From contig NC_087068.1 of assembly GCF_963678635.1 (NCBI RefSeq), positions 4,857,079 through 4,921,078 of the forward strand: a stretch of 64,000 bases of DNA, written 5' to 3'. Shown one piece after another: positions 21,355 through 31,972 of the stretch. Source of the DNA: Symsagittifera roscoffensis (taxonomy: Eukaryota > Xenacoelomorpha > Acoela > Convolutidae). The number at the start of each line of letters is the position of its first letter. The stretch's first letter is position 1. The position numbers and the translations under genes were made by a program. The notes under the pieces are model-generated. The model ran no database searches. It was not told where the DNA came from and saw nothing but the letters and a program-made list of their open reading frames with translations.

Positions 21355-21640
21355 AAAAATAATGATAAAATTGATAGTGTCGAAACATTGCTTATCATAC
21401 AATTTCAAAGTACAAAAATTAGTTTTGCTGTTTTTATAACATCTTTGCGACAAAAAACGTATGATAAAAAGTTGCTAATTGATTACAAATGGTGGCAAAA
21501 AGGGCTTATTATAAGTTTCATTCTATAAAAAATTTGCTTTATCATGCTATTTTGATGCTAATTTTTCAAAAACAGTATGATAAAATTTTTCATAATATGA
21601 AACTATATGATAGGTTTTTCTGTCCAACAGGGGAGGTTCT
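21355..21640. mobile_element. dispersed CTTATCATAC element, fragment
   Basis: TGATAGTGTCGAAACATTGC, TTATCATACAATTTC and GCTGTTTTTATAACATCTTT match, in reverse complement, 57740-57850. Related motifs fill the mucin intron (23744-24664). Confidence 0.65.
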
Positions 21641-21871
21641 CATGCATCTTCCCTCAATGATAATGAATAGCATTTAGAGCCGAGTCTTCGAGTTTTTTGT
21701 ATTTTCCGTGATCCGACCCGCAACTTTGTTTTAGTCCCTGTTGTTCCTCCAGTGTTTTATATAGATTAGAGTGTTCACGTGAAAAAAACTGTTGGCATCT
21801 GAATTGACCTACGCATTCATGCTTGACTTCTTTTCAGGGATTCGACCCCCTGAACAACCTAAGGGTCCACA

Positions 21872-22073
21872 CATTACGAGGCCATATTGTGCACTGGATA
21901 AGTGCACAATTTTGTGTCTTTATGTTCCTGGATTCCAGAGACAAGTCTTTAAACATGTTAAAGTTTTGTCGGAACAATCAAAGAAAATGAGGGAGCAAAA
22001 GAAGAACAAAGAGAGCAACTGTGTTGCTGAATCCCTTTACAACTCACAAAATGCAAAATTTGGCCTCGTAATG
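21872..22073. mobile_element. MITE, family CATTACGAGG, 202 bp
   Basis: Ends CATTACGAGGCCATATTGTG and AATTTGGCCTCGTAATG are inverted copies. The core GGATTCCAGAGACAAGTCTT and TTTTGTCGGAACAATCAAAG is shared, in the opposite orientation, with 29793-29998. A 127-codon ORF (21792-22175) runs through the element and its flanks and is not a gene. Confidence 0.88.
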
Positions 22074-22079
22074 AAGTCA

Positions 22080-22938
22080 GCAAAAATTGATTTTTTGAAA
22101 GCCTCGGCCCAGACTTCCAGGCTTGATAAGTTTCGACCGTGCCGATCCAAGCTATCTATGTTTCAAGCTATCTAAGTTTCAACTATGTTCGACAGAAAAA
22201 AAATCAGTTCGACCAAAATCGACTGATCAGTTTTCTGTAAAGGAGCAAAACTTCAACCAAAAAAAATGCTTATAGCTGATGTTGTGATCATGTGCAGGTT
22301 TTTTGCTGGCCTCCCGGATGTGATGAGCAGAAATACTCGTTCAACTGACTGCACTTTAAAAATCCGTGTAATCTGGATTTGCTTTTTCAACGGCGTAAAA
22401 AGTTTTGCCAGCTACAAAGTTCGATAAGGTTGTTTTTTTTGTAATCGACTCTGTGTTTCGACTTTGTTTGGATTGTGAGTTCAAAGATTCTGCAGATTTG
22501 TTTTCGAAATTCTGATTCGACTTTGTCTTCAACTTGATTTTTCGATTTTGTGTTTGGCTTTAGTTTCGACTTTCTGTTCAATGCAAATCGCAAACCTGGA
22601 CTCGGGTCGGGTCTTTTCATATAAATTCCTCACTATAATGTTTCACTATGTATAGATATGTGTAGCTTCTGTATGATGCAATCAGTGTTTGTTTCAAGTC
22701 AATACAGTTTTGGGTTTGACTGGCGTCTGTTTAGCTTGTTAGGAACCAAGTTTTGATCTAGTATAGATAAAATCAAGTCTAAATCGAATCGGACGAAATG
22801 AATTCAATACCTAGTGAGTGAAAAAATTTCATCTCTCATCATCAAGTTTTCTCGCAAAACGATCAGCAAAACAATTCCGTAGAGTTTACTTTAAAAAATT
22901 GATAGCAACATCCTTACAAACGTCTGTTTGTATTTTAG
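22080..22938. other. upstream region of the mucin gene
   Basis: Contains several TTCGAC/GTCGAA short repeats (22120-22600). The exon with the start codon of the mucin gene is expected here but could not be fixed: ATGAATTCAATACCTA/GTGAGT at 22797 has a strong donor but the wrong phase for the exon at 22939, and ATGATGCAATCA/GTGTTT near 22675 has the right phase but a weak donor. Confidence 0.4.
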
Positions 22939-23734
22939 GGCCTCTTCCACAAAGTGATACTAGTCGCATCTGCTCTCGTAACATGCAGTTACCGCTTTAA
23001 CCCCTATGAAGGCGGTTTATTTTGCATGTTTGACTTTCAATGTCCCAGGTCCTACTTGTGTGACAACAGCCACTGTAAGAAACCGACCAACGATAATTGG
23101 GAAACATCTGAGAACGAAAACGAATCTGGATCGAAGGACAAAAAAACCAAAGAAGAACTGACAAAAGCAATGACAACCAATGAGAAAACCACCGAGCCTA
23201 CAACAACTAAGCTAACGACAACTCTTGAGCCAACAACAGTTGAGGAGCCAACAGCAGCTGAGCGAATAACAGCTGAGCCAACCACGGCTGCGCCAACAAC
23301 AGCTGAGCCAACAGCAGCTGAGCGAATAACAGCTGAGCCAACAACAGCTGAGCCAACAACAGCTGAGCCAACAAGAGCTGAGCTAACATCAGCTGAGCCA
23401 ACAACAGCTGAGCCAACAATAGCTGAGCCAACAAAAGTTGAACCAACAACAGATGAGCCAACAACAGCTGAGTCAACAACAGCTGAGCCAACAACAGCTG
23501 AGCCAACAACAGCCGAGTCTACAACAGCTGAGCCAACCACAGCTGCGCCAACAACAGCTGAGCCAACAGAAGCTGAGCGAATAACAGCTGAGCCAACAAC
23601 AGCTGAGCCAACAATAGCTGAGCCAACAACAGTTGAGCCAACAACAGCCGAGCCAACAACCGCTGTACCCTCAACAGCTGCGCTAACAACTACTACAGAA
23701 ACCACTGCTGTGGAGACAACGCCTCCTGCCCCGG
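22939..23734 (+). other. mucin exon: signal peptide, first module, AEPTT repeats
   Basis: The 15-bp unit GCTGAGCCAACAACA (Ala-Glu-Pro-Thr-Thr) is repeated about 30 times from 23225 to 23690. Reverse-strand and other-frame ORFs over this region are shadows. The frame reads to TGA at 23737 if the intron is not removed, so an unspliced message would give a short secreted protein. Confidence 0.8.
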
Positions 23735-26700
23735 GTTGAGTTCCATAGAAGAAAAAACTTATCATACAGTTTCATATATGAAGTCTATGGAAAAAAAGCT
23801 TATCATAGAAAGTTCATATAAAATTTTAAAAGATTTAAATATAAAGTTAAACTTTACAAAGATCTAAATAATTATATTTATGATAAAGGGCATTTTGACA
23901 ATCAAAAACATAATTTTAGTTTCGGTCAGAAAATGCTTATCATAAATTTTTCATAAATGAAATCTGTATGATATACATATTTTCATAAACAAAAACAAAA
24001 ATTTGAGGTAATTTTTTTTATCCCTTTTTTGGTTGCAAACTTGCTTTTGTGTTAAAATATAAATGTTGCGAAAAAATCTTTGCCTGCAAAGTTTGACTAT
24101 TTGTGTTTAACACGTAGTCGAGGATAATCCAAAAATCCAAAAACCATATGAAAGTGTTTTTTTTTGTAAACACGATTATTATCTTTTGTTTCATTTGCTA
24201 AAATAAAATCAAATTTATGAAAAACAGGCCTTTTTTTCTCCACCACCAAAATTTTCCAACTAAAATATATCGAGCCATATTCAATAAGTTACTTTTTTTA
24301 GTATATAATTCCGTGTGAAAAGGTTAAAACTAACTTTCATGGCTAAAATCACCAAAGGCAGTTTATCTGCGTGGTAACTGCCAGTTACACTCTAGGTTTT
24401 CTTATGACAAAAAATTCTTTGTTAGTGTTCCCGTTGAAACGCAAAATTTCTAAACAAAAATTTGTTCTATTTTCATTTATAGAAAAAATGCTTGTCATAC
24501 ATATTCATAGTATGGAAAAAATGCTTATCATACAATTTACTACTATTGAAAAAATGCTTATTTTGTTTTTTCATTGACTTACTTTTGTTCTATGAAATTG
24601 TATGAAAGAGTATGGTAAGCATCTTTTTCATAAATGAAAATTGTATGATAAGCATTTTTTGTCAACCTGGGTCACCGTCAACAGCTGAGCCAAAAACTGC
24701 TACGCTAACAAGTATTGGGTTAACTACTGCAGCAACTGCTACTTCAACAAACGGTGAGCTACCTACTGATGTGCCAGTAACAACTTTTCTGTCATCAAAT
24801 AGTGGACCAACAAAGGAAGCTCCAACAGCTGATGTACCAACCACACATGCGGCCACAACTGCTGCATCAACCACCCTTGCCGCAACAACTGCTGCGCAAA
24901 CCAATGCGGCGCTTACAACCTCTGCGGCAACAAGTATTAGGTCAACTATTGCTGTGCCAACAACTGCTACACCGACAACCGCTACACCGACAACTGCTGC
25001 GTCATCAGCAGCTGCGGTAACAACTACTACGAAACCCACTGATGTGGAAAAAACGCCTTCTTCACCATCAACAGATGCGCCAATATTTGCTACGCCAACA
25101 AGTTTTGGGTTAACTACTGCTGCTCTAACTACTGCTGCAATTCCTACTGCTGCGCCGACAAATAAGCGACCAACCACTGCAGTTGAAACAACAGCTAAGC
25201 TAACCACTGCTGCGTCAACAAACTCTGTTCCAATTAATAGTGGGCCAACCAATGTTGCGCTAACAAATGCGCTACTAACAAGTAGTGGACATGCAACAGC
25301 TGCGCTAACAAGTACTGTGCCAACAACTGCTGCTCCAACAAATGATGCACCATTAACCATCGAGCCAACAACGGCTGAATCAACTGCTGCGCCAACAACT
25401 GCCGCGCAAAAAACGATTGTGTCGACACCTGCTGAACTCTTGACTGCTTCGCCAACAACAGCTGAGGAAATAACTGCTGAAACAACTACTGGTCTCAAAC
25501 AAACTACTGCAACAACAACATCAGCAGCGCCAACAACTGCTATGCCAACTATTGGTACGCCATCAACCACAGCGCCAACAGCTGCTGCGCCAAAAACTGC
25601 CGAGCCAAAAACTGGCGCAACAACCACTGCTGTTCCAAGAACTACTGGGCCAACAGCTTCTGGGCAAACAAATACTGAAACAACAACTTTTGCACCAACA
25701 ACTGCTGCTCTAGCAACTGATTCACCTATTATTGTTGTGCCAACAACTGCTGCATCAACAACAGCCGCGCCAACAATTGCCGAGCCGCTGTTTGTTTCAA
25801 CAACTACTGGTGTGGCAAAAACAGCTGCTCCAACAACAGCTATGCGAACAACAGCTACGCCAACAACAGTTGCGTCAACATTTGCTGAACCAACCACTCC
25901 TACTGCTGATTTCACCACTGCTACGCCAACAAATGCAGCACTCTCAACTGCTGCACCCATAACTGATGCGTCAACAACAGCTGCACCGAAAACAGCCACT
26001 CCAACCGAAGCTACACCATCAACTGCTTCTTTTGCGATTTCTGGACCAATAACTGCTGAAACAACATCTTTTTGGCCTACAACTGCTGCTCCAGCAACAG
26101 CTGCGCCTACAACTGCTATTCCAGCAACTAATTCACCAATTACTAATTTACCAACAACTGCTGCATCAACAACAGCCGCGCCAACAACTGCCCATTTGAT
26201 GACTGGCACAAAAACTACTAGTAAGTCGAAAACTACTGAGCCAACAACAGCTGCGCCAACAGCTGCTGCTACATCAGCTGCTGATCCAGTTACTGCTAGT
26301 CCAACAAATGCAGCACCCACAACTGCTGCGCCAATAACTGATGCGTCAAAAACAGCTGCACCAAAAACAGCCACTCCAACCGAAGCTACACCATCAACTG
26401 CTTCTTTTACGATTTCTGGACCAATAACTGCTGAAACAACATCTTTTTGGCCTACAACTGCTGCTCCAGCAACAGCTGCGCCATCAACAGCTGCGCAAAC
26501 ATTTGCTGAACCAACCACTCCTACGCCATCAACTGCAGTACCAACAGTTGCTTCAACAACGGCTGCTACGCCATCAGCTACATCATCAATATCTGCTGGG
26601 ATAACAATTTCTGGGCCGAAAACTACTGTGCCAGCAACAGCTGCGCCAACAGCTGCTGCTCCGACAGCTGCTGATCCAATCACTGCTACGCCAACAAATG

Positions 26701-29481
26701 CATTGCCCACAACAACTGCACGAAAAACCGCCACTCCAACCGCAGCTACGCCATCAAATGCTGCTCGTACAACTACTGCGCCAACAACTACCGAGCCGAT
26801 GTTTGGTTCAACAACTGTTGGTGTGCCAAAAACTACTGCGACAACAACAGCTTGGCCATCAACAACTGCGCTAACATTTGCTGAACCAACCACTCCTACA
26901 CCATCAACTGCAGTACCAACAGCTGATTCAACAGCGACTGCTACGCAATCAGCTGCGTCGTCAATATCTGTTGGGCAAACACCTTCTGGGCCAAAAACAG
27001 CTGCGCCAACAACAGCTGATTCATCAACTGCCGCTCCAACAACTGCCGATTCGATGACTGGCACAAAAACTACTAGTGTGTCGAAAACTACTGTGCCAAA
27101 AACAGCCGCGCCAACAGCTGCTGCTACATCAGCTGCTGATCCAACCACTGCTAGTGCAACAAATGCAGCACCCACAACTGCTGCACCAAAAACAGCCAAT
27201 CCAACAGAAACTACATCATCAACTGCTGCTCTTCCAAGTTCTGGGTCAACAACTGCTGAAACAACATCTCTTGAGCCAACAACTGCTGCTCCAGCAACAG
27301 CTGCGCCAACAACAGCTGCACCAACATTTGCTGAACCAACCACTCCTACTTTATCAACTGCAGTACCAACAGCTGCTTCGCCAACGGCTGCTACGCCATC
27401 AGCTGCATCGTCAATATCTGCTAGGCGAACAGTTTCTGCGCCAATTACTGCTGAACTAATAACTGCTGCTACAACTACTACTGCGCCATTAACTGCTGAA
27501 ACAACGAACACTGTTAAGAAAACAACAGCTGAGCCAACATCTGGTGCACCACCACCAACAGCTGCTCCAGCAACTGATTCACCAAATACTATTCCAACAA
27601 CTACCGCATCATTGACTTATGCGCCAACAACTGCCGAGTCAATGAACGCTGCAACAACCACAAATATCCCAAAAACTACTGCGTCAACAACTGCTAAACC
27701 AGCCACCGCTACCCCATCAACCACTGGGCCAACTGCTGCTGAGCCACCAACTTCTGCTCCAATTAGTAATATGTCAATCACTGCTACGTCAACAACTGCT
27801 GCATCATCAACAGCCGCGCCAACAACTGCTGAACTGATGACTGGTGCAACAACCACTGGTGTGCCAAAAACTACTGCACCAACATTTGCTGAGCCAACCA
27901 CTGCTACGCTATCAACTGCGGCACCGACGATTGCTACACCAACGGCTGCTACGCCATCAGATGCATCGTCAACATCTGTTGGGCAAACAATTTCTGGGCA
28001 AATAAAGACTGATATAACAACAGCTGAACTGTTAAATGCCGCAACAACTACTGCTGCATCGTTAATTGCTGAGCCAACGACAATTACTGAGCCAACAACA
28101 ACTGTTTCGCTCACAACCGCTGAGTCAACGGCAACTGTTAAGCCGCTAACTGCTGAGCCTATAACAATCACTGAGCCAACAACAAATGCTGAGTCAACGA
28201 CAACCACTGAGCCAACAACAACTGCTGAGTCAACGACAATCTCTGAGCCAACAACAACTGCTGAGTCAGCGGCAACCACTGAGCCAACAAACACTGCTGA
28301 GTCAACGACAACCACTGAGCCAACAACAACTGCTGAGCCAACGACAACCACTGAGCCAAAAGCAGCTGCTGAGTCGGCGACAACCACTGAGCCAACAACA
28401 ACTGCTGAGTCAACGACAACCACTGAGCCAACAATAACTGCTGAGTCAACGACAACCACTGAAATAACAACAACTGCTGAGTCAACGACAACCAGTGAGC
28501 CAACAACAACTGCTGATTCAACGACACCGACTGAGCCAACAGCAACTGTTGAGTCAGAAACAACCACTGAGCCAACAACAACTGCTGAGTCAACGACAAT
28601 CACTGAGTCAACAATAACTGCTGCTGAGTCAAGGACAACCACTGAGCCAACAACAACTGCTGATTCAACGACAACAACTGAGCCAACAACAGCTGCTCAG
28701 CCAACGACATCTGCTACGCCAATAAGTGCTGTACTATCGACTACTGCGCCAACAACTGTCGGACCAGTAACTGCCGCAAAACTAACTTCTTTTGCAATGT
28801 CGAGGGAAACACCCAGTTCCAATGCATTAGGCAAAAAGTGTTTAACAGAGAAACAATGTCCAGGCGACGACATAATGTGCATAATGGGAACTTGTGTAAG
28901 GAAACAACAGTGTTCCTTCAGAGGCGATTGCCAGAAAAACTTGGCCGAGTGCGTCGGTGGAAGATGTGAAAAGCTGACTTGCAGTTCATATCACGAGTGC
29001 CCCTTTTTCATGGTCTGTGAAGACTCTATTTGTGAGAGCCTTCAATGCTCAGAGCCTTGGCATTGTAGCAGAGGAAGTGAGTGTACTGGCAAAGGTTTCT
29101 GCTATATTCAAAACTTTGGCCGCCACAGATACAGGAAACTCGAAAACGGCACAAGCGGTTAGTTATTTTTAACTTTTTAATTTTAGCCCACAATTTAATT
29201 CGTTAGTTGTAAAATCGAAGCAGAACTTTGAATAAATCAGATTTTTGTTTTTGATAGTCAAACTGCAGATGAGTTTGAAGTTTTGTTTGCAAAATTTTTT
29301 TAGGATTTTCAGTAAAAGTCTAGTTAATTCTACTGTTTGTTCTAGAAAACCCTTGTTTTTTTTAGAAATCGTTTCGGAAGACAAAAAGAGTTTACCAAGC
29401 TGGCAAGTTTCATTCAAAAAGTACCAGCCAAAAATTATCATGGACGCAGATGAGCTACGGGACACTCAGTACTCCTTCTAG
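22939..29481 (+). CDS. secreted mucin-like protein with four-cysteine modules
   Basis: Exons 22939-23734, 24685-29157 and 29366-29481 join in phase to give 1794 residues, without the first exon holding the start codon. Acceptors: TGTATTTTAG, CACCGTCAACAG, TTTTTTTTAG. Donors: G/GTTGAG, G/GTTAGT. The order is a hydrophobic signal-peptide core (KVILVASALVTCS), a four-Cys module (CMFDFQCPRSYLCDNSHC, residues about 26-43), an acidic/basic linker, an AEPTT-type repeat region, a very long Thr/Ala/Pro region, a regular 10-residue block rich in TTTEPTTTAES, four more modules (C-x5-C-x5/6-C-x4/5-C, about 28837-29095), and a C-terminus KIIMDADELRDTQYSF. It is likely a heavily O-glycosylated extracellular protein of mucus or matrix. 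The modules recall EB-type domains. Stop TAG at 29479. Confidence 0.82.
23744..24664. mobile_element. CTTATCATAC element inside mucin intron
   Basis: The intron 23735-24684 is almost wholly this element: AAAAAACTTATCATACAG at the left, ATTGTATGATAAGCATTTTTT at the right as inverted ends, with many internal ATGCTTATCATAC. The stretch 24310-24420 (GGCAGTTTATCTGCGTGG, CCAGTTACACTCTAGG) matches 57940-58035 in reverse complement. Confidence 0.7.
24685..29157 (+). other. mucin main exon (4473 bp)
   Basis: A single exon carrying about 1490 codons. 24685-28060 is irregular (ACAACTGCTGCGCCA variants). Some longer blocks are duplicated, such as GCTACACCATCAACTGC with its surroundings near 26015 and 26390, and TTTGCTGAACCAACCACTCC at four sites. 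28080-28700 is a regular 30-bp repeat. The 949-codon minus-strand ORF over this exon is a shadow caused by the codon bias of the repeats. Confidence 0.85.
29231..29236 (+). promoter_or_regulatory. possible intronic polyadenylation signal
   Basis: AATAAA lies in the last intron (29158-29365). Reading through the donor gives TAG at 29160-29162, so a message ending here would encode the protein with a Thr-Ser-Gly end in place of the last exon. Confidence 0.3.
29366..29481 (+). other. mucin last coding exon
   Basis: Acceptor CCTTGTTTTTTTTAG. It completes a Glu codon with the G at 29157 and reads IVSEDKKSLPSW ... DADELRDTQYSF, then TAG. A donor-like GTAAGTATCC follows 11 bases after the stop, so the 3' UTR may be spliced. 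Confidence 0.7.
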
Positions 29482-29639
29482 GAGGAGAGTTGTAAGTATC
29501 CTTTTCAAGTTACACCAAACTTGAGTGAGAAGCATTGTGAAACCTTTGCTTTAACAAAGTGAAGCACACTTTTCGACCGTCAGAAAGAAACCGCGAAAAA
29601 AACTACGAAAAGGTTCAAATTACTTATTAGTTGGCTCGA

Positions 29640-30110
29640 GCTCAAGAAGGTCGAGTCAAACCCGAATATAGTCAAGACGGTCGGAAAAAAGTGACTCAAT
29701 TGTGCATGACCAATGTCAGATATGATATCTGTCTTAGGTCGAAAACAGTGTCGAGCGAATTTTTTGGTCTAAAAAGGTGTATCACTCTCGAATCATTACG
29801 AGGCCAAACTGTGCATTTTGTGCATTGTAAGCGGATTCCGCAACAACGACGCTCCCTTTGTTCTTCTTTTGTTCTTTCATTTTCCCTTTGATCGTTCCGA
29901 CAAAATTTTAACATGTATAAAGACTTGTCTCTGGAATCCAGGAACATACAGACACAAAATTCTGCTCCTATCCAGTGCACAGTTTGGCCTTGTAATGATT
30001 TGGACGTGGCTGTGAAAAATTATCTGACATTGGTCATGCACAATAGAGCACACTTTTTTTGGCCGAGAAAGTCGAATCATAACCGAATTCGGTCGAGACG
30101 CTCAAACAAA
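29640..30110. mobile_element. foldback element with a MITE nested in its loop
   Basis: Outer arms: TGTGCATGACCAATGTCAGA at 29702 and its exact reverse complement ending at 30041, extending outward with weaker matches (GGTCGAGTCAAACC, AAGACGGTCGG against CGGTCGAGACG). The 206-bp MITE at 29793-29998 occupies the loop. Confidence 0.75.
29793..29998. mobile_element. MITE, family CATTACGAGG, 206 bp
   Basis: Ends TCATTACGAGGCCAAACTG and CAGTTTGGCCTTGTAATGA are inverted with one mismatch. It contains GTAAGCGGATTCCGCAACA and the reversed TCTGGAATCCAGGAACATA core of the family. Confidence 0.9.
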
Positions 30111-30114
30111 ATTT

Positions 30115-31970
30115 GATTTGAGTCGAGCAGAGTATATCACATTTTGTCAACGAATATGGTCGCGATGTGGTCGCCACTTAGAAAATTGAAGCAATTATTG
30201 CCGAGATGGTTTAATTTTCAAACAATAGTTTGTGAAGTGGGAGCTGGTTTGATCGCCACAAACATCAACAAGTATTCTTAATAAAACAAAGAAGATTTGG
30301 TCAAGAAATTGTTTACGTTTTAGACAAATTCTGTGAGAGCTGCACAGAAAATGTGAGAACTTTTCTTGGATGTTGCTCACTAATCTAACTACATCATAAC
30401 AGGGACTTTTTGAAAAAAGAAATGCTAATATCTGAAATAGTGCTATTTATGCCTTTCAAATATATTTTATTGAGTCTGCTTATTCAAACTTTATTGCGTT
30501 ATGAATCAATGTTTTTATATATTATTTTGTAATTTATTGTGAAACCAAAGAGTAATTTAAGCCAATTTACTGGCTAGCGCTGACTAAACTTTTCTCTGAT
30601 AAAGTGTATCAGGCACGAGAGATGTAGCTCACTGAATTTGTAATAAAATTTCAGAAAACAATTCTAAAAAAACTTTAAGCATAATCGTGCAAAAACGGCA
30701 ACCACCCTAATTGTTCACCACGTTATAAAAAAAATACTGCTCGTATCAGGACAAAACCCTTTAATGTTCCGATTACCTATTAATTGGTCCCGAATAGTTT
30801 TTGTTAAGTTAAAACTTAGTAATATATGTTGGAGGAACTCAGCCCGGGGGGGCAGTTGGGGGTTGTGAAGACCCCTATAAACTAACATGGGCTAAAAAGT
30901 ATCCGGTCTTCATCCTATGCTTTAAAGTAGGGAATAGATTTATCAATGTATTAAGATAGATTATAGGTTGCAGAGTTGGTTCAGATGGTAAGATGAAAAG
31001 TTTTTTTAAAAAAATTGGTTTACAAAAAATGTTTGGCGTCCAATTTTGCCAATACATTAAAGTTTACGATTCTAAACGTTTGTTTGTTTATCAAAAGCAA
31101 TAGAGTTCTTAATTCAAGCTCAGCTTTCAAAAATAAATACACAGTGACGGAGCGTAGAAAAAGTACCTATTGACGACTGGCTGGTGTCGGTTAACTTAAT
31201 TCTACTCGTTTTTAACCGTCTTAACCTAGCCAGTTGTTTTTCTGGTATGTTAAGGGCTAAGTAATATGTATCAATTTTAGGCCATCCGCGAAACGACTTC
31301 TCATCAATTTTCGTTCACATGTAAAAATAGCAACATTGCTAGATCTCGGATGCCCATACAATGTGTTTACTATTAAAAACACGGCTGGAAAACCACAATT
31401 CAAAATTTTTCAGTGACAGTTATATACAATAAACATAAGAGATGGAATTGACTCTAACTGCTCATGCATTGAAATACTATTTTAATTTTGGATTAAATTA
31501 ATTACATTCAGTGTTTACAGCAGCTAATATATACTGTCAGTGTCTTTTAGTAGTCTCTCGGCACAGGGACTCAAATTCCGCACTCTCCTAGAGATAACGT
31601 CGTTATCTCTCTGATTTCGTTGCACGGGAGAGTTCTCATACGCCCCGAATGTTCCACTGGACCTTCCGCTCACACGATCCTCTTCCGATAAGCACCATAT
31701 CGTGTTTTGAGGTCACGATAAGAGGCTTCGTTTCTCTTCTAATTTTCCGACTATTTCTTGTCTTGTTATTAGGTAGTTCTTTGGTTGTTTATTTTTTGTC
31801 TATATATCTCCAAAACGTTCTAGTCCAAATCAAAATTTTGAAAATACTAATTTCGACAACCTTCTGAGCCTCCTTTTTACCGTAACTTCAATGTTAACAA
31901 AAAAGTTTAATCACAGACAAACTGTATGAAAATAAATTATATCTGGTATCCATTTTTATTCTATATTCTC
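30115..31970. other. interval without a supported gene
   Basis: At 30729-30790 is a fragment of the CAAGAATGCTCG family end (ACTGCTCGTATCAGGACA ... AATGTTCCGATTACC). A perfect hairpin, AGAGATAAC-GTC-GTTATCTCT, lies at 31591-31611 in a locally GC-richer patch (31550-31740). No reliable exons. Confidence 0.5.
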
Positions 31971-31972
31971 CT

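Noticed and set aside
21792-22175. 127-codon ORF
   Set aside because: Runs through a MITE and both its inverted ends; the coding appearance comes from the short element.
24662-27511. 949-codon ORF on the minus strand
   Set aside because: It is the antisense shadow of the mucin repeats; GCT/ACA/ACT-type codons read backward contain no stops. It has only Val/Ala-rich periodic sequence and no domain.
27617-28642. 341-codon and 143-codon minus-strand ORFs
   Set aside because: Shadows of the regular TTTEPTTTAE repeat; pure periodic composition.
31284-31323. 40-nt plus-strand exon between ATTTTAG and GTAAAAAT
   Set aside because: Open in two frames and flanked by plausible sites, but it is isolated, with no neighbouring exon.
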